Position numbers and translations under genes: made by a program
The notes under the pieces: generated by a model
Seen by the model: the letters and a program-made list of their open reading frames with translations, nothing else
Told to the model about the DNA's origin: nothing
The model's database searches: none
Source of the DNA: JAJFJD01 sp965228425
GTDB taxonomy: Bacteria > Pseudomonadota > Alphaproteobacteria > UBA8366
NCBI GenBank assembly: GCA_965228425.1
Contig: OZ245815.1
Location: 2,666,001-2,730,000 of the forward strand
Length of the DNA stretch: 64,000 nucleotides
Direction: 5' to 3'
Shown: positions 54,322 through 62,723 of the stretch, piece after piece
Position numbering within the stretch: the stretch's first letter is position 1
Layout: the number at the start of each line of letters is the position of its first letter

Positions 54322-55077
54322 ATGAGCTTCGAGCCGACCCTTGAGACGCTGCTCTATGTGGCGTTCGTATTTGTCCTGAGCGGCGCCGTGAAGGGCGTGC
54401 TCGGGATCGGATTGCCTCTGGTCAGTCTGCCGCTGCTGGCCGGGACGATGGGGCCGGTCACCGCAATGGCCTATATGGTCGTCCCGACCTTCGCCGTGAA
54501 TCTGTGGCAGGTGATCCAGAGCGGGTATTTGATGGGGGCGTTCAAGCGGTTCTGGACCGCCTATCCGCTGGCCATTCTCGGGGTCGCGATCGGCTTGTCG
54601 TTCCTGACCCGGATGGACGCGGGCACCTTGACCGCGATGGTCGGCGTGCTGGTCATCTTCGTGTCGGTCAGCCAGCTGTTTCCCCTGCGGTTATCCGTGC
54701 CGCGCGGCTTCGAACCCTGGGTCACGCCGATCGTCGGGCTGAGTGCGGGTATGCTCGGCGGATTGTCGAGTTTCCTCGGCCCGTTCATGGTGATCTATCT
54801 CGTCGCATTGCGGGTTTCCAAGGATCAATTCGTCGGGGCGATCGCCTTGTTCTATCTGATCGCGGGCATCCCGTTCTTCGGCGGGTTGGCGGTGAGCGGT
54901 GAGCTTGGCGTGGCGGAGTTGATCGGATCGACCGCCGCATCGGTGATGATCCTGATCGGCGTCGTTTGTGGGCAATGGGTGCGGAAGCGGGTATCGCCGG
55001 AACTCTTTCGCAAAGCGGTCTTGATCATGCTGATCGCGATTGGGGCGAACATGATCCGAAAAGGACTGATGGCGTGA
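54322..55077 (+). CDS. TauE/SafE-family permease (first of a tandem pair)
   Basis: A 251-residue membrane protein with about eight helices. The paired family motifs are GAVKGVLGIGLPLVSLPLLAG in the first half and GLSAGMLGGLSSFLGPFMVIYLVAL in the second. Family members export sulfite or organosulfonate anions or are uncharacterised. It is divergent from the Rieske ferredoxin and is followed after 25 bases by a second family member. Confidence 0.88.
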   Translation: MSFEPTLETLLYVAFVFVLSGAVKGVLGIGLPLVSLPLLAGTMGPVTAMAYMVVPTFAVNLWQVIQSGYLMGAFKRFWTAYPLAILGVAIGLSFLTRMDAGTLTAMVGVLVIFVSVSQLFPLRLSVPRGFEPWVTPIVGLSAGMLGGLSSFLGPFMVIYLVALRVSKDQFVGAIALFYLIAGIPFFGGLAVSGELGVAELIGSTAASVMILIGVVCGQWVRKRVSPELFRKAVLIMLIAIGANMIRKGLMA

Positions 55078-55102
55078 GGCTCCGTGTGCCCCGGATGACG
55101 CC

Positions 55103-55855
55103 ATGATCGATCTCGGCCTGTCTCATCTCGCCTTGGCTTTCGTCTTCTGCGCCTTCCTCGTGGCGGGGACGGTCAAGGGCGTGATCGGCGCCGGCTTGCC
55201 GATGGTGGCCGTGCCGACCATCGCCATGGTGCTCGACCCGGCGATGTCCGTCGCCATTCTGATCGTGCCGGTCGTCGTCTCGAATGTCTGGCAGGGCGTG
55301 CAGGGCGGGCTGTACCGCGACGCCATCCGGCGGTTCTGGCCGTTTCTGCTCTGCCTGAGCATTTTCGTGTACGGCGGTGCGCAGGTGCTCTCCAAGGCCG
55401 ATCCGCGGGTGATGTCGCTGGTGATGGGATGCGTCGTCATTGTGGTCTGCGCGGTGCAGCTTCTGATGGGCCGCATAACGATCCCGGTCGGGACCCAGCG
55501 TTGGCTCAACCCGATCGCCGGCGCCGTGTGCGGCATCTTGGGCGGTGTCGCGGGGATGTTGGCAATGACCATTGTCTATTCCGCCGCGTTGCGGCTCCCG
55601 AAGGATTTGCTGATCAGCCTGCTTGCATTGATCGCGCTCTGCGGGACGACACCGCTTTATGTCAATCTGATCCTCAACGACGTCCTGGGGTGGCGCGAGA
55701 TCGGCTTGTCGGCGTTGGGTCTGGTGCCCGTCCTGGCGGGCATGATGGCCGGCAAACGAATTCGCGACCGCATCTCACAGGACAGCTTCGAGCGCATCCT
55801 CTTGGTTGCCCTCGTCGTCATTGGCCTGAACCTGATCCGTAAAGGACTGTTCTAG
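55103..55855 (+). CDS. TauE/SafE-family permease (second of a tandem pair)
   Basis: A 250-residue protein like its neighbour: FLVAGTVKGVIGAGLPMVAVPTIAM and GAVCGILGGVAGMLAMTIVYSAALRL with the same helix pattern. Two paralogues in tandem could form a heteromeric carrier or handle related substrates; duplication cannot be dated without alignment. Its last 4 bases overlap the convergent HD-domain gene. Confidence 0.88.
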   Translation: MIDLGLSHLALAFVFCAFLVAGTVKGVIGAGLPMVAVPTIAMVLDPAMSVAILIVPVVVSNVWQGVQGGLYRDAIRRFWPFLLCLSIFVYGGAQVLSKADPRVMSLVMGCVVIVVCAVQLLMGRITIPVGTQRWLNPIAGAVCGILGGVAGMLAMTIVYSAALRLPKDLLISLLALIALCGTTPLYVNLILNDVLGWREIGLSALGLVPVLAGMMAGKRIRDRISQDSFERILLVALVVIGLNLIRKGLF

Positions 55856-56436
55856 GTCTTCTCCGGGTATAGGCTTTTGAACCGCTGCACGAAACGTGAC
55901 TTCACGGTCACCGCGGGGACAGGGGTCAGTTGAATCTTGGGGAGACGCTGATACCGGCCGAAGAAGCGCCGCGCCTCGGCCTCGGTGAATCCGGCCAGTT
56001 GCACGGCTTCCAGGAAGGCCGACATCCGGTCGGCGCGCTTGATCAGTTTCGACACCTTTGCGGGGAGCGTCGCCGGCAGCCCGAACCGGATGTGAATGGC
56101 TGCCAAGAGCTTGTTCTCGAGCGATTTGTAGTCGAGCCCGACCGCGGCCTTGAACGGCGAGATCAAGTCGCCGATCACGTATTCCGGCGAGTCGTGCAAC
56201 AGTGCCGCCAACCGCCATTGCGGGGCCAGTTTCGGATCGATGAAACCGCAGAGTTCGTCTACGAGCAGCGAGTGTTGCGCGACCGAGAACGCCGACCGGC
56301 CCGCCGTCTGCCCGTTCCACCGCGCGACCCGCGACAGGCCGTGGGCGATGTCCTCGATTTCGACGTCGAGCGGGGACGGGTCGAGCAGATCGAGCCGCCG
56401 CCCGCTCAGCATCCGCTGCCAGGCGCGTGCTGCCAT
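55852..56436 (-). CDS. HD-domain hydrolase (YfbR-like)
   Basis: A 194-residue HD-superfamily protein. Metal ligands are expected at AQHSLLVDELC and the LAALLHDSPEYVIGDLISPFK pair (His-Asp). It resembles YfbR-like 5'-nucleotidases, which hydrolyse deoxynucleoside monophosphates, but this is a family-level guess. It follows the small secreted-protein gene on the same strand by 20 bases, so they may be one unit. It overlaps the upstream permease end by 4 bases. Confidence 0.82.
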   Translation of the reverse strand: MAARAWQRMLSGRRLDLLDPSPLDVEIEDIAHGLSRVARWNGQTAGRSAFSVAQHSLLVDELCGFIDPKLAPQWRLAALLHDSPEYVIGDLISPFKAAVGLDYKSLENKLLAAIHIRFGLPATLPAKVSKLIKRADRMSAFLEAVQLAGFTEAEARRFFGRYQRLPKIQLTPVPAVTVKSRFVQRFKSLYPEKT

Positions 56437-56456
56437 ATCGGTTTACGGCCCTCGGC

Positions 56457-56741
56457 TCAGATCGTCTTGCCGCGCGGCGGGTCGCCGGCGTCCGGCTTAG
56501 GCAGGCGCTTCGGCCCGGTGTCCTTCTTCCGGCGGATGATGATGTCGCCATCCTCGGTGATCTCGGGCGTTTCGTATTGCGGGATCGACCGCATCAGCGA
56601 TTCGAGCGCGCGCACCATCTTATCCAATCCTTCGGCGGCGAGGCGCGATGGATCGTCTTTCTGGTCGGCGGCTGCTGCCGGCATCGCGACAATTGCGAGA
56701 AACGCGGCGGCAAGACAGGCGTTGCGGAACGGCGTTAGCAT
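56457..56741 (-). CDS. Small predicted periplasmic protein, AAA-rich signal
   Basis: A 94-residue protein with signal peptide NACLAAAFLAIVAMPAAAAD and a mature region LDKMVRALESLMRSIPQYETPEITEDGDIIIRRKK. The segment from ALESLMRSIPQYE to DIIIRR resembles small conserved alphaproteobacterial proteins I recall, of unknown function. Its stop is 20 bases before the HD-domain gene, with which it is probably co-transcribed. Confidence 0.65.
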   Translation of the reverse strand: MLTPFRNACLAAAFLAIVAMPAAAADQKDDPSRLAAEGLDKMVRALESLMRSIPQYETPEITEDGDIIIRRKKDTGPKRLPKPDAGDPPRGKTI

Positions 56742-56819
56742 GGAATATCAGCCCTTTCGCGGGTAAGGTTATCACCCTCATATCGGTATCATAAACTGTA
56801 AATCAATCAGGAGAATGGG

Positions 56820-57641
56820 ATGAACGCCAACGGAGCGGGTTATCGCGTGGCACTCGGCGGCTTGGGTGCGATCGGATTGAAGGTCGCTCGCGCGTTGGAC
56901 GACGGCATTCCCGGCCTGACTTTGACCGCGGTATCGGCGAACAATCGCGAAGCAGCGGCCGAGCGCATGTCCGACTTCGAGGCGCCGCCGCCAGTGATGG
57001 GATTGGGCGACCTGGCGGGTCATGCCGATGTGATCATCGAATGCGCGCCCGCGGCGGTCTTCGACGACATCGCGGAGTCCGCGATCGAGGCAGGCAAGAT
57101 CTTCATGCCGCTGTCCTGTGCGGCTTTGCTCTCGCGCCCGCATCTCGAAAAGCGCGCGGCGGAGACCGGCGCCCGCATCATCGTCCCGACCGGCGCGCTG
57201 GTCGGGTTCGACGCGGTGCGGGGCGCGGCGGAAGGCGGCATCAATTCGGTTACCATGAAAACGGAGAAGCCGCCGAAAAGTGTCAAGGACGCGCCGTATC
57301 TCGCCGAGCACGGCATCGACGTCAGCAATCTGACGGAACCGCTGCAGATATTCAAAGGGTCGGCACGCGACGCCGCGGTCGGGTTTCCGGCCAATGTCAA
57401 CGTGGCCGCTGCGCTCAGCATGGCGGGTATCGGACCGGACGAAACGACGATCGAGATCTGGGCCGACCCGGACCAGCCGCGAAACAAGCACACGATTTCG
57501 GTGGATGCGACCTCGACGCGCTTCACCATGGTGATCGAGGGTATCCCGACCCCGGACAACCCGGCGACCGGCCTGCTGACGCCGCTGAGCGTTATCGCGA
57601 CGTTGCGCGGTTTGACGAGCACCCTGCGCGTCGGGACGTAG
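56820..57641 (+). CDS. L-aspartate dehydrogenase family protein
   Basis: A 273-residue NAD(P)-dependent dehydrogenase of the NadX/AspDH family. The Rossmann start is VALGGLGAIGLKVARAL, then ADVIIECAPAAVFDDIAESAIEAGKIF and IIVPTGALVGFDAVRGAAEGGI. The C-terminal AAVGFPANVNVAAALSMAGIGPDETTIEIWADP is typical. AspDH oxidises aspartate to iminoaspartate, a starting point for NAD synthesis, or runs in reverse in catabolic routes. It converges on the MFS pair. No nadA or nadC is present in the window. Confidence 0.87.
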   Translation: MNANGAGYRVALGGLGAIGLKVARALDDGIPGLTLTAVSANNREAAAERMSDFEAPPPVMGLGDLAGHADVIIECAPAAVFDDIAESAIEAGKIFMPLSCAALLSRPHLEKRAAETGARIIVPTGALVGFDAVRGAAEGGINSVTMKTEKPPKSVKDAPYLAEHGIDVSNLTEPLQIFKGSARDAAVGFPANVNVAAALSMAGIGPDETTIEIWADPDQPRNKHTISVDATSTRFTMVIEGIPTPDNPATGLLTPLSVIATLRGLTSTLRVGT

Positions 57642-57645
57642 CGGC

Positions 57646-58851
57646 TTAGGCGGGCGCCGGCCGCGGCCGCGTCATCAGGAGTTGGAACGCACCGATCAGG
57701 CAGAGCGCCGCCAACAGGTAGAACGCCCAATAATACTCTCCGGTGCCCGCAACGATGCCGCCGAAGATGAGCGGCATGGTCATGATGCCGCCATACGTGA
57801 AGAACTGGCCGCCGCCGCTGGCGTCGGCCGCCTGATCGTCGGGCACGAGACGGACGATCTCTGAAAAGAACAGTCCGACCCAGCCGTTGGCGCTCAGTCC
57901 CAGAAGCGTGGAAACCGCAATCAGCGCCGCGAAGGGCCAAGCGGCCTCGAACCGGGCCGTTAAGGCGAACCCGATGGCCATGCAGATGCCGGTCAGTATC
58001 AAGATTGTCCGCGAACTCAGTACGCGTTCGGCGAGGACGCCCCAGAACAGGCGGATCGGAATGCCGCAGCCGCTGAAGATCGCGTAGAGAAATCCGGCGC
58101 TGGCGATCGACAGGGCGACCCGCTCGGTCAGGAAGACCACGAAATACGATGCAAAAGTCACCTGCGCACCCGCATAGATAAATCCCATGACGGCTAAGGC
58201 GCGCAGATCGGCGCGGCTTACCGCGATGCGCAGCGGTTTCAGGAAACTCCCGGCGCTCACCGGGCGGGTTCGGTCGCGGTCGACGTCCAGCCGGGCGCGC
58301 GTCGGTTGGATCAGGATAACCATCGCAACGGCGGCAACCGCGATCGTACCCACGGCGACCTTCCAATCATAGGCGAGCAGCAGGGCGGGCATGACGACCC
58401 CGGCGAGGACGCCCCCCATCGGTGTTGCGCATTGCTTGGCCGAGAAAACGAAGGCGCGCCAGCGCGGCGGGGTGGTGCGGGCCAGTACATGCGATCCAGC
58501 GGGATTCATCGGCCCGTTCGCCATACCGATGGCGATGGCGCAAAACACCGCCGCGGCGGCTGTGCCGAGGTTGAACGCGGCGGTTCCGGCCGCAGTGAAA
58601 AGCAGCAGGATCTGCATGACGCGAACCGTGCCGAAGCGGATCACCAATGCGCCGGAAAACAATCCCCCGAACATGCCGATCAGATAGAGGAGGGAAGTGA
58701 ATCCGCCGACGTAGACTGTGGGGATGCCGATCTCGGGCGCCGCCGCCGGCGCCACGACCGGGATGGCAAAGGCCGCCATGGTCATGATCGACTGCGCCGC
58801 GAACATCGTGGGCAGGGCGATCTTCGCGTCGCTGCGCAGCAGGTCCCGCAT
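57646..58851 (-). CDS. MFS transporter (second of a tandem pair)
   Basis: A 401-residue major facilitator with about 12 helices. It starts MRDLLRSDAKIALPTMFAAQ and its first charged loop reads TTPPRWRAFVFSAKQCATPMGGVLAG, closely paralleling its neighbour. Its ATG shares one base with the stop codon of the upstream MFS gene (TAATG), so translation is coupled. The substrate is unknown. A longer frame upstream is only the other MFS gene in a different frame. Confidence 0.9.
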   Translation of the reverse strand: MRDLLRSDAKIALPTMFAAQSIMTMAAFAIPVVAPAAAPEIGIPTVYVGGFTSLLYLIGMFGGLFSGALVIRFGTVRVMQILLLFTAAGTAAFNLGTAAAAVFCAIAIGMANGPMNPAGSHVLARTTPPRWRAFVFSAKQCATPMGGVLAGVVMPALLLAYDWKVAVGTIAVAAVAMVILIQPTRARLDVDRDRTRPVSAGSFLKPLRIAVSRADLRALAVMGFIYAGAQVTFASYFVVFLTERVALSIASAGFLYAIFSGCGIPIRLFWGVLAERVLSSRTILILTGICMAIGFALTARFEAAWPFAALIAVSTLLGLSANGWVGLFFSEIVRLVPDDQAADASGGGQFFTYGGIMTMPLIFGGIVAGTGEYYWAFYLLAALCLIGAFQLLMTRPRPAPA

Positions 58852-60065
58852 TATTCGTTCCCGGGTTCGGAAGCACGTTCGTTGGCGAGCGCCACGGCCG
58901 TGCTGGCGCCGATGGACATCACGGCGATCGCGGCGAAGGGGATATCGTATCCGCCCGACAGATCGACCAGCAAACCGAAGGCGGGGGGTACCGCCATCGC
59001 GCCGGCGAAGAAAAAGAACTGCGCCCCGCCGGTGGCCTCGCCGATGCGGCCGTCCGGGGCCAGGCGCGCCACTTCGGACATGTACAGCCCGTTCCAGCCG
59101 AGCGCGCAGCCGCCGAGGACGACGGACAGGACGAATACGATGGCAATCGGCCAAATCGGGGCGAACAGCGCGATGACGACGAGGAGGCAGGCGGTGACCA
59201 GGCCGAGCAGGATCAGCAGCGCGCGGGCGGAAGTGACGCCGCCGGCCAGGCCGCCCCAGAAGAGGCGGCCGGCGATCCCGCCGCTTTGGAAGGCGGCATA
59301 GGCGAATCCGGCGGTGGTCAGCGGCAAACCCGCCGCGCCGGTCAGATACACGACGAGAAAGGAAAACAGGCAAACCTGTACGCCGGAATACAGCACCGCC
59401 GCGATGGTCAGCCGGCGGAGCTGTTTATGGGCGAGGATCAGGCGGATTGGAGCGATGATCGAGATTTTGGATCGGGGGACGTCCGGTTCGCTCGGGGTGT
59501 CGATCCGTGCGCGCGTCGGCTGGACGAGCAACGCCAAGAGCACCAAGACGCCGCCGAGGATCAGTGCGGCGGTCTGCCAGCCGTACCACGCCGCCAGAAC
59601 GGGGGTGATCGCGCCGGCGAGGGCGCCGCCCAGGGTCACGCCGGATTGCTTGATCGAAAAGACGAAGGCGCGCCACCGGGCCGGCGTGTGCCGCGCCAGC
59701 ACGTCGGAACTCGCCGGGTTGACCGTGCCATACGCGAGGCCGAGACAAATCGCGCTCAGCATGGCCAGGGCCGGATGCCTGAGGACGAACAGGCCGAGTC
59801 CGGCCGCCGAGAGGACCAGCGCCGCCTGGCTGACCCGGATCGCGCCATATCGCTGCACCCACGGTCCCGCGGCCAGCCCGCTGACCATGGCGGTGCCGTA
59901 CAATCCGGCGACCCACACGCCGATCAGCGTCGCCGCAACGCCGATGTCGGCCGCCGCCACCGGCGCCAGCACCGGCACCGCGAAGTCCGCGGTCGACATC
60001 AGCGCCTGGATCGCCAGCATGGCGAGCAACGGTATGAGAACCGTAGGGGTCAGAAGATCGCGCAA
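58851..60065 (-). CDS. MFS transporter (first of a tandem pair)
   Basis: A 404-residue major facilitator with about 12 helices, clearly a paralogue of the next gene: its start is MRDLLTPTVLIPLLAMLAIQ, and its loop reads HTPARWRAFVFSIKQSGVTLGGALAG. The start is TTG 60065, chosen by alignment of the two N-termini; no strong ribosome site is visible. It is the first of two coupled genes. Substrate unknown; both halves could export or import related compounds. Confidence 0.88.
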   Translation of the reverse strand: MRDLLTPTVLIPLLAMLAIQALMSTADFAVPVLAPVAAADIGVAATLIGVWVAGLYGTAMVSGLAAGPWVQRYGAIRVSQAALVLSAAGLGLFVLRHPALAMLSAICLGLAYGTVNPASSDVLARHTPARWRAFVFSIKQSGVTLGGALAGAITPVLAAWYGWQTAALILGGVLVLLALLVQPTRARIDTPSEPDVPRSKISIIAPIRLILAHKQLRRLTIAAVLYSGVQVCLFSFLVVYLTGAAGLPLTTAGFAYAAFQSGGIAGRLFWGGLAGGVTSARALLILLGLVTACLLVVIALFAPIWPIAIVFVLSVVLGGCALGWNGLYMSEVARLAPDGRIGEATGGAQFFFFAGAMAVPPAFGLLVDLSGGYDIPFAAIAVMSIGASTAVALANERASEPGNE

Positions 60066-60145
60066 TTAATGGATTCTGTTCTGATGTTTCAATGCGCAAC
60101 GCTTGGATCGTTCGGAGGCAGTATCGCACTTTGAACGGCGTGAAT

Positions 60146-60222
60146 GGATTCCCGCTTTCGCGGGAATAACTTGGTTTATGAAGTATCCCGAAAATCGTTG
60201 GCATTCCCGCGAAAGCGGGAAT
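60146..60222. repeat. REP-like pair of inverted palindromes
   Basis: Two 20-base hairpin units face each other. The first has arms ATTCCCGC and GCGGGAAT with a TTTC loop (60148-60167); the second has the same arms with a GAAA loop (60203-60222). They are separated by 35 bases. The ATTCCCGC...GCGGGAAT palindrome is a recurrent intergenic REP-type element in proteobacteria. The facing pair resembles a REP doublet or a small mobile remnant and lies between the MFS and TauD genes. Confidence 0.75.
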
Positions 60223-60242
60223 TCAAGGGTCGGGTGTCTCCG

Positions 60243-61082
60243 TTAAAACGGCACCGCCAATTCCGCCGGCGGCAATATCGTCGTGCGTTTCATCAGGCGT
60301 TCCGCCGATGGGTCGAAGTCGCCGCGGCGGTGCATGGTGGAGGCGTTGTCCCACATCAGCGCGTCGCCGAGACGCCATTCGTGGTCGTAGAGGAATTGCG
60401 GCTGCAGGCACCAATCGTATAGCTCTTGCAGCAAGGCGGCGGACTCGGCTTCGGGCAAGCCCTCGAGTCCGGTGGTCATGCCAGGGTCGGCGTAGATCGC
60501 CTTCTGGCCGCTGATCGGATGGGTGCGAATCAGCGGATGGCTGACGTCCGGCGTCATCGCCTTCTGTTTGGCATTGGTCGGCTCGCTCCATTGCTTGTTG
60601 AAATAAGCGTAGGAGTGCAAGCCGCGTAGACCGTCGAGGGCCGCCTTCCGCTCGTCGGGCAGGGCGGCGTAGGCGGCAGCCAAGTTGCAGAAGGACGTGT
60701 TGCCGCCGCTGGCCGGAATTTTCACGCTGTAGAACAGCGATCCGACCGCCGGGCGTTCGCGGTAAATCTGATCGTGATGCCAGCCGACCTCGTGATCGGA
60801 CAGAATTCCAATAGGTTCGCCGTTCTTCTTCAGGTTCGAGACGATCAGGAGTTCCGGATGGTCGGGCGACAGATATTCCTCCCGGACATGGATTTCGAGG
60901 TCGCCGAACAAGCCGCTGAAGTCGACGATGTCCCTCTCTTCGAGGGATTGGTCGCGGAACAACAGGAGGCCGTGATTCGCCCACAGCCATCGCAGTGCAT
61001 CCACCGTCGCCGCGTCGTGGTCGCGCGTCAGATCGATGCCGATCACCTCGACGCCGAAATTCTCCAAAGGCCGTGTTTCCAT
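60243..61082 (-). CDS. TauD/TfdA-family 2-oxoglutarate dioxygenase
   Basis: A 279-residue Fe(II)/2-oxoglutarate dioxygenase. The metal triad shows as His102 and Asp104 in VGWHHDQIYRERP and His251 in NASTMHRRGDF. The 2-oxoglutarate Arg lies shortly after. Homologues release sulfite from taurine (TauD) or act on phenoxyacetates, alkyl sulfates or other substrates. TauD in this organosulfur-rich window is plausible but the substrate is not proven. ATG 61082 (METRPL) is chosen with a GAGG site upstream; the frame to 61523 is unsupported. Confidence 0.85.
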   Translation of the reverse strand: METRPLENFGVEVIGIDLTRDHDAATVDALRWLWANHGLLLFRDQSLEERDIVDFSGLFGDLEIHVREEYLSPDHPELLIVSNLKKNGEPIGILSDHEVGWHHDQIYRERPAVGSLFYSVKIPASGGNTSFCNLAAAYAALPDERKAALDGLRGLHSYAYFNKQWSEPTNAKQKAMTPDVSHPLIRTHPISGQKAIYADPGMTTGLEGLPEAESAALLQELYDWCLQPQFLYDHEWRLGDALMWDNASTMHRRGDFDPSAERLMKRTTILPPAELAVPF

Positions 61083-61128
61083 TCGAAGTGTTGCCTCGTT
61101 CGGTATTTGTGCATGTCTAGGGACGACA

Positions 61129-61146
61129 TATTTGTCCGGACAAATA
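61129..61146. promoter_or_regulatory. Perfect 18-base palindrome upstream of the TauD-like gene
   Basis: TATTTGTCC is followed directly by its exact complement GGACAAATA. The core TTGTCCGGACAA resembles operators of GntR/FadR-subfamily repressors. It lies 47-64 bases before the TauD-like start and about 130 bases before the ankyrin gene on the other strand. No such regulator gene is next to it. Confidence 0.5.
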
Positions 61147-61274
61147 GTTTCTTGCAACAGAAAAGATCGCAACGTTTGGGAAATTGGAATGGGCAAGGTG
61201 ATCTTGAAGCGATGCATGGAATTGCAATATCCGCGTGGTAGCGTTTCCCTCGACCAAAAGAAGGACACCACGTC

Positions 61275-61907
61275 ATGACGACGCCGGTTCAACAGGCCAT
61301 CGAACAAGGGGATACCGAAATTCTGAAAGCGTGTCTCGCGACCGACCCGGCGCTTGCCGATACGGTGATCCGCTGGGGACTCGACGGCAAGAACCCGTCG
61401 GTCCCGCTGCAGTATGTGTGCGACATGGTGTTCGAAGGAACGCTCGACGCGGCCGACGCCTTGCCGCTGGCGGAGGTCCTGCTCGCGGCGGACGCGGACA
61501 TCGATGCGCGGCATGAATACCATGGCGATACTCCCTTGATCGCCGCGGCGAGCCTGCTGGTCGAGGATGTCGGCCTGCGGCTGGTCGAGGCTGGGGCCGA
61601 CGTGTCGGTGCGGGGCCTATTCGGCGCGACCGCGCTGCATTGGTCGGCGATGCACGGGCTGACACGGTTGGCCGCCGTTTTGATCGACGCGGGCGCGGAT
61701 ATCCGCACGCCGGATAAGGAGCATGACGGTTCGCCGCTCGGCTGGGCGGTGCACGGCTGGAAGGAGAACAAACCGGGCGTTCCCCGCACGCAGCCGGATG
61801 TCGCGCGATTGCTGGTGGCGGCGGGCGCGTCGGTCTCAGCGGAGCTGCGGGATTTTCTCGAGCCCGAGGCGGACGCGCCGTTCCTGCGCGCGATCGGACA
61901 AGCGTAG
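61275..61907 (+). CDS. Ankyrin-repeat protein
   Basis: A 210-residue protein with about four ankyrin repeats, recognisable from the repeated pattern of HEYHGDTPLIAAASLLVEDVGLRLVEAGADVS, FGATALHWSAMHGLTRLAAVLIDAGADIR and similar units. Ankyrin repeats mediate protein binding; there is no catalytic domain. ATG 61275 is preceded by AAGGACACC. The gene converges with the enoyl-CoA hydratase and its partner is unknown. Confidence 0.87.
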   Translation: MTTPVQQAIEQGDTEILKACLATDPALADTVIRWGLDGKNPSVPLQYVCDMVFEGTLDAADALPLAEVLLAADADIDARHEYHGDTPLIAAASLLVEDVGLRLVEAGADVSVRGLFGATALHWSAMHGLTRLAAVLIDAGADIRTPDKEHDGSPLGWAVHGWKENKPGVPRTQPDVARLLVAAGASVSAELRDFLEPEADAPFLRAIGQA

Positions 61908-61921
61908 CTGCAAGGTAGGGC

Positions 61922-62716
61922 TTATTTGCCCCGGTAGACCGGCTTGCGCTTCTCGTTGAAGGCGCGGATGCCTTCGAGCCGGTCCTCGGTCGGCACCATG
62001 CGGTTATAGGCTTCGATCTCGAACATGTACCCGTTCCGCGCGTCTGTCTGCATCGACATGTTGAGTGACTTCTTCGCCTGCCGGATGGAGATCGGTGCGT
62101 TGGCGGCAATCCGCCGCGCGGTGGTCAGGGCTTCGTCCATGAGTTGGTCCGGCTCGCAGACCTTGTTCAGGATGCCCCATTCCAGTGCTTCCTCGGCGGA
62201 GCAGGGCGCGCCGCACATTAGGAATTCCTTGGCCCGGCGGATGCCGACGGCGCGCGGCAGCATCTGCGTGGCCGCGGCGCCCGGCATGATACCGAGAGTC
62301 ACCTCGGTCAGTGCGAAGCGCGCATGGCTTGCCCCATAGGCGAAGTCGCAGAGCAGGACGAACTCGGTGCCGCCGCCGTAAGCGACGCCGTTGATCGCGC
62401 CGATGATCGGCGGCGGGACGTCCATCATGGTCAGGACGGCCTGTTCGAAGATGGCGTGTTGGTGCTGCCATTGCTCGTCGGTCATGCCGTCGCGGTCCTT
62501 GAGGTCGCCGCCGGCGCAGAAGGCCTTCTCGCCGGAGCCGGTCATGACGACGCAGCGCACGTCTTCCTGGTCCACATACAGGTCGCGCCAGAGGTCGCGA
62601 AGGTCGAGCCCCATCTGCGTGTTCATGGCGTTGGCCCGCTCCGGGCGATTGAGCGTGACGACGAGGATATGATCCTCGACCCGGTCGAGCTTCAGCGTTT
62701 CATAATCGGTGCGCAT
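61922..62716 (-). CDS. Enoyl-CoA hydratase/isomerase family protein
   Basis: A 264-residue crotonase-fold protein. The oxyanion-hole regions are KAFCAGGDLKDRDG and NGVAYGGGTEFVLLCDFAYG, and the likely catalytic Glu is in ALTEVTLGIMPGAAATQM. ATG 62716 begins MRTDYETLKLDRVEDH; the longer frame to 62932 runs into the CoA-transferase gene. It starts 7 bases after that gene's stop, so the two form an operon that activates and then hydrates or isomerises an acyl-CoA. The substrate is unknown. Confidence 0.88.
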   Translation of the reverse strand: MRTDYETLKLDRVEDHILVVTLNRPERANAMNTQMGLDLRDLWRDLYVDQEDVRCVVMTGSGEKAFCAGGDLKDRDGMTDEQWQHQHAIFEQAVLTMMDVPPPIIGAINGVAYGGGTEFVLLCDFAYGASHARFALTEVTLGIMPGAAATQMLPRAVGIRRAKEFLMCGAPCSAEEALEWGILNKVCEPDQLMDEALTTARRIAANAPISIRQAKKSLNMSMQTDARNGYMFEIEAYNRMVPTEDRLEGIRAFNEKRKPVYRGK

Positions 62717-62723
62717 GATGTGG

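Noticed and set aside
60243..61523. Extended start for the TauD-like gene
   Set aside because: The extension runs antisense through the ankyrin gene and the promoter region.
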